From: Blastococcus sp.
Lineage (GTDB): Bacteria; Actinomycetota; Actinomycetes; Mycobacteriales; Geodermatophilaceae
Assembly: GCA_025465355.1 (NCBI GenBank)
Contig: JAODNN010000135.1
Span: forward strand, 1 to 49,029
DNA length: 49,029 nt
Reading direction: 5' to 3'
Made by a program: the position numbers and the translations under genes. The notes beneath the pieces were generated by a model. It was not told the origin of the DNA. It saw nothing but the letters and a program-made list of their open reading frames with translations, and did no database searches. Positions within the stretch are counted from its first letter, which is position 1. Each line of letters begins with the position of its first letter. Below, piece after piece: positions 41,269-47,295 of this stretch.

Positions 41269-41721
41269 TCAGACGGTCAATGCGGTCTCGACATGGCGTG
41301 CCAGCTCGACTGCTGCCCGCGCGGCGTCCTCCGTCGAGGACGCCGCGGGCAGTTCCTGCTGGTACTCGCCTGTGAGTGGCGCGAAGTGAAGGCACTCCAG
41401 GGACGCGATCTCGGCGGCCAGCGGGCGGGCCACGGCGTCGACCGGGTTCCGCCAGTGCAGGCCGACGCTTGCCTGCCAGGCGCCGTCGGCGTCCTCGCCA
41501 CCGAGCAGGCCGACGTGGAGGTCCCAGAAGTTGCATCCCGCGAACCCCAGTGCCACCCAGTCCCAGCCGGCGCCGGCCGCACGGAGGGCTTTCGCCTCGG
41601 GCTCCTCGCTCACGGCGGCTTGCCAGCCACGGACCACGGTGATGCTGGAGGTGGCAAGCTCGCGCTGTAGCCAGTCGGCCAGGGCGTTCAGCGCCTGGTG
41701 CGGCACGACAAGCTGGTTCAC
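41269..41721 (-). CDS. Hypothetical protein, first gene of the TetR-controlled block
   Basis: Protein of 150 residues that I do not recognise. GTG 41721 has AGGAGG seven bases upstream. It is soluble, with no signal peptide or membrane helix. An N-terminal helical stretch (HQALNALADWLQRELATSS) is followed by an aromatic-rich centre (GAGWDWVALGFAGCNFWDLH and QASVGLHWRNPVDA) and a C-terminal helix (TEDAARAAVELARHVETAL). The layout suggests a small alpha/beta ligand-binding or immunity-like fold, but no function can be given. It is divergent from the TetR gene across two operator palindromes and precedes the importer genes, so it is co-regulated with them. Confidence 0.75.
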   Translation of the reverse strand: MNQLVVPHQALNALADWLQRELATSSITVVRGWQAAVSEEPEAKALRAAGAGWDWVALGFAGCNFWDLHVGLLGGEDADGAWQASVGLHWRNPVDAVARPLAAEIASLECLHFAPLTGEYQQELPAASSTEDAARAAVELARHVETALTV

Positions 41722-41741
41722 GTGCGTCCTCCTGGGGGCAG

Positions 41742-41755
41742 ACCGACCGGTCGGT
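41742..41755. promoter_or_regulatory. TetR operator 1
   Basis: ACCGACCGGTCGGT is a perfect 14-bp palindrome 20 bp upstream of the GTG of the unknown 150-residue gene. It is identical to the second copy 27 bp away. Confidence 0.75.
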
Positions 41756-41768
41756 GCGAGGAAACCTA

Positions 41769-41782
41769 ACCGACCGGTCGGT
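41769..41782. promoter_or_regulatory. TetR operator 2
   Basis: Second perfect copy of ACCGACCGGTCGGT. A TAGAGT at 41790-41795 (plus) and TAGGTT at 41768-41763 (minus) look like -10 boxes for the divergent promoters, so a repressor here would block both. The -10 assignments are inference. Confidence 0.75.
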
Positions 41783-41860
41783 CTGCCGCTAGAGTGTCGA
41801 CAAAAGTTAATGCGGCGCGTCGTCAGGACACGCGTTCGTCATTCAGTGCGGGGTGGACAG

Positions 41861-42445
41861 GTGAGTCGAGGCGAGGAGACGCGCGAGCGCATCGTGCGGG
41901 TGAGCGCAGACCTGTTTGCCCAACGCGGCTACCACGGCACTGGTCTGAGCGAGTTGCTGGCTGCCACCGGATTGGGCAAGGGCGGCTTCTACCACCACAT
42001 CACCAGCAAGGAAGACCTGCTGCTGGAGATCATGCTGGAGCCGATCAACCGTGCGCTGCGAGTAGCCGCGGCCATCACCGCCTCACCTGAACGACCGGTC
42101 ACCAAGCTCGCCACTCTGGGTCGCGAACTGGGCAGGTCAATGGGCGATGACCTGTCCGCATGGACTGTGTTCCTCCGTGAGTACAGCTCCCTGAGCGACG
42201 CGGACAAGGAGCAGGTGCTCGTCCTGCGCCGGACCTACCTGGACCACTGGCGGACCGTCCTGGCCGAGGGCATCCAGACCGGCGACTTCCGCGACATCGA
42301 CCTGGCTTTCGTGGAGTCGGTCTTCGGTTTGTTCATCTACACGTTCCTGTGGAGCGAGCCCGGGGCCCCGGGCGACCACCTCACGTCGGTGATCATGGAC
42401 GTGCTCCTGCGCGGAGTGCAGGCGAACGAGAACCGCAGGACATGA
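41861..42445 (+). CDS. TetR-family transcriptional regulator
   Basis: Repressor of 194 residues. Residues about 5-55 are the TetR helix-turn-helix (ETRERIVRVSADLFAQRGYH, SELLAATGLGKGGFYHHITS, KEDLLLEIM). The rest is an all-helical ligand-binding and dimerisation domain (WTVFLREYSSLSDADKEQVL). The start is taken as GTG 41861; an in-frame GTG a few codons earlier is possible and no strong ribosome site marks either. Divergent to the unknown gene and importer operon, with two identical palindromes between. The ligand is probably the compound imported by the LIV-type system. Confidence 0.92.
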   Translation: MSRGEETRERIVRVSADLFAQRGYHGTGLSELLAATGLGKGGFYHHITSKEDLLLEIMLEPINRALRVAAAITASPERPVTKLATLGRELGRSMGDDLSAWTVFLREYSSLSDADKEQVLVLRRTYLDHWRTVLAEGIQTGDFRDIDLAFVESVFGLFIYTFLWSEPGAPGDHLTSVIMDVLLRGVQANENRRT

Positions 42446-42533
42446 GCGGCGACCGGCTAGCTTCGCCTCGGGATCAAGCCGAGTAGCGGGGCATCGGGCC
42501 AGGTGCTCGTAGGCCTCCGGCGGGTGGAAGCGT

Positions 42534-44534
42534 TCACTCCGAGCGCGACAGTCCGTGGATCGGCAACCGGATGCTGAACGTGCTGCCCTGCCCGGGCCGG
42601 GAGGACACGAGCAGCGCCCCACCATGGCCGTCCTGGACGATTGAGCGGGCGACCGCCAATCCCTGTCCCGCTCCCTTGCCGACGACCTTCGTGGTGAAGA
42701 ACGGATCGAAGATCTTCGGCAGGACGTCATCCGGGATCCCCGGACCCGTATCACCGACGGAGACGATCACCTCCCCGCCGTCCACGGACGTGACCACACT
42801 GATCGTCCCCCGCCGGCCGGTCTCCTCGATCGCGTCAGCGGCGTTTACGAGCAGATTCAGGAACGCCCGATTCAGATCAACGGCGTGGAACTGGACCGGG
42901 GGCAGATCAGCGAGCTCCACGTGCACGTCGGCGACGGAGTCCAACTGGTTCCGGGCGACGACCAGGGTCGCCCGCAGCGCGTCGTTCAGGTCGCCGTAGA
43001 CCTGCGCAGCCTCGGAGGGGTCGCTGAAGATCCGCATGGCACGCACGATCGCGTGGACCCGGTCGATCCCTTCCAGGGTCTGGGTGATCGCGCTGGGAAT
43101 CTCCGCCTGCAGGTAGCCGAACTCGACCTGCTCCTCGGCCTGCCGTGCCCGCTCCTGGAGCTCCGGAGCGGACACGGAGTCCGAGGAGCCCAGCAGCTCC
43201 CGGTACTGCAGGACCAGCTGAACGAGGTCATCGCAGCACTCCGCCAGGAACCGCGCGTTGTCGCCCACGAACTGGATCGGTGTGTTGATCTCGTGGGCCA
43301 GGCCGGCAGCCAGCCGATCGACCGACTCCAGCCGCGACGCCTGCTGGAACTCCGCGTCGCGCAGTTGCCGGTCGGTGATGTCCCGGGTGTGCGCCTGGAG
43401 CTCGACCGTCCCGTCCTCGGACCGAAGCGCCGTCAGCACCGCCTCGGCCCACACCCAGTGGCCGTCCCGGTGGCGCAGCCGCACGGTGAGCTCGACCCGG
43501 TCAGGGATGTCGGCGCCCGTGCCGCGGGGCGACAGGGTTGGCAGGTCGTCGGGGTGCACCAGCTCCAGCACGTTCCGACCTACCAGGTCCGCGGGCGCGA
43601 GGCCCAGCAGCACGTCGGACGCGGGCGAGACGTAGAGGAACCGACCGTCCAGAGCGTGCCGGCTGATGAGGTCGGCGGACTGCTCGGTGAGCAACCGGTG
43701 CAACGCCTCGGACTTCTCCAGCGACCGAGCAGTCGCCTGCCGCTCCGTCACATCGCGCAGGATGAAGTGGAACAGCGGCCGTTCCGCCCAGCTCAGCCGG
43801 CCGACGGTCAGCTCCAGCGTGATCTCCTGGCCGTCCTCGCGCCGGACGACCAGCTCCACAGGACCGTGCGGGAAGTGGCGGTCGGGGGCCCCGTGCAGCG
43901 CGTCGAACCTGCTCGCGTAGTCGTCGCGGTGCCGTTCGGGCGCGATCAGGTCGACGGCGGCGCGACCGACCGCTTCCTCGCCGGGCCAGCCCAGCAGGGT
44001 CACGGCGGCCCTGTTCCAGTCGGTGACGACGCCTTCGTCGTCGACGCCGATCACGGCGTCACCGGCGATGTCCAGGATGCCGGTGAGCTGGGCCACCGCG
44101 TCCCGCCGCACGGTGGCGTCGGCGAACGTGACCACCCCCCCGGCGAGTCGCCCGTTCGCATACAGCGGACGGGTGCGGTAGTCGACGAGGAGCGGGGTCC
44201 CGTCGACCCGCCACAGCACCTCGTCGCTGACCTCGCAGGCGACGCCGGTGGCCGCGGTCCGGTAGATGGGACAGGCGGCCTTCGCATACCGGCTGCCGTC
44301 GGAGTGGCTGTGGTGGACCAACGCGTGTATGTCGGTACCGATGAGCGCCAGGGGGTCGTGGCCGAGCAGCTCGCCGACAGCAGGATTGGCGTAGATGCAG
44401 ATGCCGGAGGTGTCCACGAGGTAGACGGCCTCGGCCATGCCTTCCACCAGAGCGCGGAAGTGCAGGTCCAGCGGCCCGGAGGATGAGCCCGGCAGCGACT
44501 CGTCGATGTCGGCAAAGCGGGAGAGCGGGGACAA
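42534..44534 (-). CDS. Triple-PAS sensor histidine kinase
   Basis: Soluble sensor kinase of 666 residues without membrane helices. It has three PAS domains (about 27-138, 145-265 and 278-392; each with the usual GxxxxDxxG...NPA and VTER/ITDR ends). His414 in GLAHEINTPI is the phosphorylation site, with a helical DHp extension to about 500. The ATPase domain has N box NLLVNAADAI (about 559-569), G1 DTGPGI (595-600), F box FDPFF and G2 KGAGQGL (about 620). HEINTPI resembles PAS kinases of the NtrB-like/HPK4 group. Start TTG 44534 has only a weak ribosome site and lies four bases after the stop of a short ORF. No response regulator is adjacent. Confidence 0.9.
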   Translation of the reverse strand: MSPLSRFADIDESLPGSSSGPLDLHFRALVEGMAEAVYLVDTSGICIYANPAVGELLGHDPLALIGTDIHALVHHSHSDGSRYAKAACPIYRTAATGVACEVSDEVLWRVDGTPLLVDYRTRPLYANGRLAGGVVTFADATVRRDAVAQLTGILDIAGDAVIGVDDEGVVTDWNRAAVTLLGWPGEEAVGRAAVDLIAPERHRDDYASRFDALHGAPDRHFPHGPVELVVRREDGQEITLELTVGRLSWAERPLFHFILRDVTERQATARSLEKSEALHRLLTEQSADLISRHALDGRFLYVSPASDVLLGLAPADLVGRNVLELVHPDDLPTLSPRGTGADIPDRVELTVRLRHRDGHWVWAEAVLTALRSEDGTVELQAHTRDITDRQLRDAEFQQASRLESVDRLAAGLAHEINTPIQFVGDNARFLAECCDDLVQLVLQYRELLGSSDSVSAPELQERARQAEEQVEFGYLQAEIPSAITQTLEGIDRVHAIVRAMRIFSDPSEAAQVYGDLNDALRATLVVARNQLDSVADVHVELADLPPVQFHAVDLNRAFLNLLVNAADAIEETGRRGTISVVTSVDGGEVIVSVGDTGPGIPDDVLPKIFDPFFTTKVVGKGAGQGLAVARSIVQDGHGGALLVSSRPGQGSTFSIRLPIHGLSRSE

Positions 44535-44537
44535 CGT

Positions 44538-44678
44538 TCAGTTCCGTTCGGGTAGGCGCACCCGGGCGCATCGCTGCGGTGGAGCACCGGTAGCAGTGGA
44601 CGCGAGCAGCACCGCGGGGCCCCACCGAGGTGCGCGGTGGCATACGCGGGGGCCACCGGCTTCCCACGCCTGGTTCAT
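44538..44678 (-). CDS. 46-residue ORF upstream of the histidine kinase
   Basis: ATG 44678 has a consensus AGGAGG four bases upstream, the best ribosome site in the neighbourhood, while the kinase TTG that follows has almost none. The ORF ends at TGA 44540-44538, four bases before the kinase start. The peptide (MNQAWEAGGPRVCHRAP..., basic and Cys-containing) has no recognisable domain. It could be a leader peptide whose translation feeds the kinase start by coupling, or the kinase could be misannotated at its N-terminus. Confidence 0.4.
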   Translation of the reverse strand: MNQAWEAGGPRVCHRAPRWGPAVLLASTATGAPPQRCARVRLPERN

Positions 44679-44853
44679 GCGCCTCCTCCAGAGGAACCGA
44701 ACGGGAACTCGCGGGCACCCGTTTCCTGTCCTGTCAGGTTTCGGCAGCCTCCGCCCGGCCTTGAGCCGACCGGTGAGGTCGGGGCATCGATCCCGGAACC
44801 GGACCACTCCGGCGCCCAGCGGCCACCCGGCGGCCGGGTGCACGGGCCGCCGA
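44679..44853. other. Intergenic stretch between kinase leader and c-di-GMP gene
   Basis: No gene. Several GC-rich inverted segments are present, but no c-di-GMP riboswitch (GEMM) core was recognised. Confidence 0.3.
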
Positions 44854-47061
44854 TCACGCGGGCAGCGGCACGATGGGCACGGGGCCGTCCTCACCGACAG
44901 GAGCGCAGGTGAGCGGCCTCGTCCCGGCCACCGAGCTGAACGCCTTCTCCAACGTGGGATGCAGACCGGCCCGCCAGCTGAAGTCCAGCTCGGTCGGGAT
45001 GACCAGGGGCAGGTGTTCCGGCGCGGCCGGCCGGGCGAGGAGATATCCGCTCGCCGAGTCCGCCCCCAGAGCGCTGAGCGCGGCCAACTGGGACACGGTC
45101 TCGACGCCCTCCGCGATGACATGCGCGTCGATGGCGTGCGAAAGCGTGACGATGCCGGCCAGCAATGCCTCCCCGCGCGGCGTCCCGAGATCGGCCACGA
45201 AGGATCGATCGATCTTGATGACGTCGATGGGGAACTCGTTGAGCCGTGCCAGTGAGCTGTAACCGGTGCCGAAGTCGTCGATCGCAATCTGCACCCCGAG
45301 CGCGCGCACCCGCTCGAGCACCTCGGTGAGACGGGACCGATCGGCCACTGCGGACTCGGTCACCTCGATCCCGAGCCGATCAGCGGGCAGACCGACGCGC
45401 TCCAGATGAGCCGCCAGCAGCTCCGGCCACCCCCGGTCGGCCAGCTGGGCAGGCGACACGTTGATCCACACGCGCAGACCCGGGAGGTGCGCCCAGCGGA
45501 CGGCCTGCTCGACGGCGCGCGCCAGCACCCACTCCCCGAGCCGGTGGATCAGGCCGCACTCCTCGGCGACGGGGATGAACTCGCCCGGAGAGACGAGGCC
45601 GCGGACCGGGTGCCGCCAGCGGACCAGGGCCTCGACGTGCGTGATCCGCTCGAACCTCAGGTCGAAAGCGGGCTGATAGTCGAGGAAGAGCTCGTCCCGG
45701 TCCAGAGCGAGCCGCAGATCCAGTTCGGTCTGCACGCGGTTCACCGACTCGAGGTGCATCTGCTCGTCGAACCAGGCAGCCCGCTCCCGGCCGGCATCCT
45801 TGGCGCGGTACAGCGCCGCGTCGGCCTCCCGGAGCAGGGTCTCGAGGTTCGCCGTCCCGGTGGCAGAGGCCAGACCGATGCTGGCGGTGACGCGGAGCCG
45901 CGCATCCTCGTCCACCGGCTGACGGCTCGCCGCGACGACCTCCTCGGCGAGCCGGCCGGCCTCCTCGGCCGACGCGTCGAACAGCACCATGACGAACTCG
46001 TCGCCGCCGAACCGCGCCACGAGATCCCCCGGCCGCGCCACATCGGCCAGGCGGCGGGCGAACACGGTGAGCAACTGATCGCCGGCGACGTGGCCGAGGC
46101 TGTCGTTGACCAGCTTGAAGCGATCCAGGTCGATGAACATGACGGTCACGCCCGACGCCGGCCGTGCGGCGAGGACGGACTCGACCTCCTGCACCAGTCC
46201 AGAGCGGTTGAGCAGTCCGGTCAGCTCGTCATGGCAGGCCCGGTACGCCAGCGCCCGTTGCGCCTCCTCTGCGGCGGCGCGGGCTCGCCGCTCGGCAGCC
46301 AGAAGCCGCTCCCGCTCCTGCTCCTGCTCACGCCTCTCGCCGATGTCCCGGAAGTAGAGGCCCATCCCACCTCTGAAGAGCGGATACGCGCGCACCTCGC
46401 ACCACAGGTCGGCAGCGGCGTAGTAGTCCTCCAGGGAGGCCTGCTCCCCCGTGCGCATGACGCTCCGGTAGACCTGCTCGAACCTCGTGCCCACGAGGGC
46501 GGGGAACTTCTCCCAGAGGTCTCCGCCGATCACGTCGTCACGCGAGACGCGCAGCCGGTACTCGGTTTGGGCGTTGAGGTGGGTGACCTTCCAGTCGGCG
46601 TCGACGCCCACGTACATGTCGCTGAAGGACTCGAGGCTGTCGATGACGTCGGCCGCGGCCCGGGGCGTCTTCACCGTCCGGACACCCACGGTCTCCGTCG
46701 GCGTCGTGTCGCGGAAGCTGATGTACGCCCCGGCGGACTCGTCGTCGCGGACGGCGGCGGTGGTCACGTGGGCGGAGAAGGTGGAGCCGTCCCTCCGCCG
46801 CAGCCGGAGCACCCCGCGGAACACCCCCTCCCGTTCGCGCGTGTCCAGGGCCGCCCGCCATCGGACATCACGGGGGTCCACAACCACGTCCGGGTCCAGA
46901 TCGAGAAGTTCCGCCTCGGTCCAGCCGAGCAGCTCACCTGCACGCGGATTCGCCCTCAGCACCTGCCCGTCCGCCGAGACGACGAGCACCCCGTCGGACG
47001 CGTGCCCGAACAGCGACTCGCAGATGCTGCGCGCCATCGGGCGTACCGGTTTCCCAACCAT
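44854..47061 (-). CDS. PAS-PAS-GGDEF-EAL cyclic-di-GMP protein
   Basis: Signalling protein of 735 residues without membrane helices. PAS 1 spans about 12-122 and PAS 2 about 138-242, joined by a coiled-coil (EQERERLLAAERRARAAAEE, about 246-270) to a GGDEF domain with intact GGDEF (352-356) and an allosteric I-site RPGD (343-346) exactly five residues before it. The EAL domain has EAL (477-479), NVSPAQL (534) and DDFGTGYSSL (595-604). So both diguanylate cyclase and phosphodiesterase motifs look functional, and which one dominates cannot be told. It lies on the same strand upstream of the PAS kinase, about 320 bp away. Start GTG or ATG near 47061; no strong ribosome site. Confidence 0.92.
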   Translation of the reverse strand: MVGKPVRPMARSICESLFGHASDGVLVVSADGQVLRANPRAGELLGWTEAELLDLDPDVVVDPRDVRWRAALDTREREGVFRGVLRLRRRDGSTFSAHVTTAAVRDDESAGAYISFRDTTPTETVGVRTVKTPRAAADVIDSLESFSDMYVGVDADWKVTHLNAQTEYRLRVSRDDVIGGDLWEKFPALVGTRFEQVYRSVMRTGEQASLEDYYAAADLWCEVRAYPLFRGGMGLYFRDIGERREQEQERERLLAAERRARAAAEEAQRALAYRACHDELTGLLNRSGLVQEVESVLAARPASGVTVMFIDLDRFKLVNDSLGHVAGDQLLTVFARRLADVARPGDLVARFGGDEFVMVLFDASAEEAGRLAEEVVAASRQPVDEDARLRVTASIGLASATGTANLETLLREADAALYRAKDAGRERAAWFDEQMHLESVNRVQTELDLRLALDRDELFLDYQPAFDLRFERITHVEALVRWRHPVRGLVSPGEFIPVAEECGLIHRLGEWVLARAVEQAVRWAHLPGLRVWINVSPAQLADRGWPELLAAHLERVGLPADRLGIEVTESAVADRSRLTEVLERVRALGVQIAIDDFGTGYSSLARLNEFPIDVIKIDRSFVADLGTPRGEALLAGIVTLSHAIDAHVIAEGVETVSQLAALSALGADSASGYLLARPAAPEHLPLVIPTELDFSWRAGLHPTLEKAFSSVAGTRPLTCAPVGEDGPVPIVPLPA

Positions 47062-47295
47062 GCACGGCTCATCGGCTCGGACGACTTACGACTAAATCCT
47101 GTTCCGCAAGAAGGGTGAATCGCCGCCCGGCATGCGGTTTCCCCGCCGAGCACCGCACGAGCAGGCAGCTCGGTCGCACCTATCCCACGTGCGGGTGAAC
47201 CTCGCCCGCCGGCTGCCGCCAGGGATTCAGACGGATCCGTTCCGTGCCGATCTGATCGCCACAGCCCCCGTGGGCTCACGAGAAAGGGAAACCAC
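47062..47295. other. Divergent leader region with paired GC segments
   Basis: Promoter region shared by the GGDEF-EAL gene and the subtilase gene. GCGGG...CCCGC and CCGAGC...GCTCGG segments could make the plus-strand leader of the subtilase mRNA structured. It does not match a known riboswitch well enough to name one. Confidence 0.3.

Noticed and set aside
47062-47295. Possible c-di-AMP (ydaO-type) riboswitch upstream of the subtilase
   Set aside because: GGGTGAAT and a TATCCCAC-like segment reminded me of it, but the order and conserved core do not match well enough.
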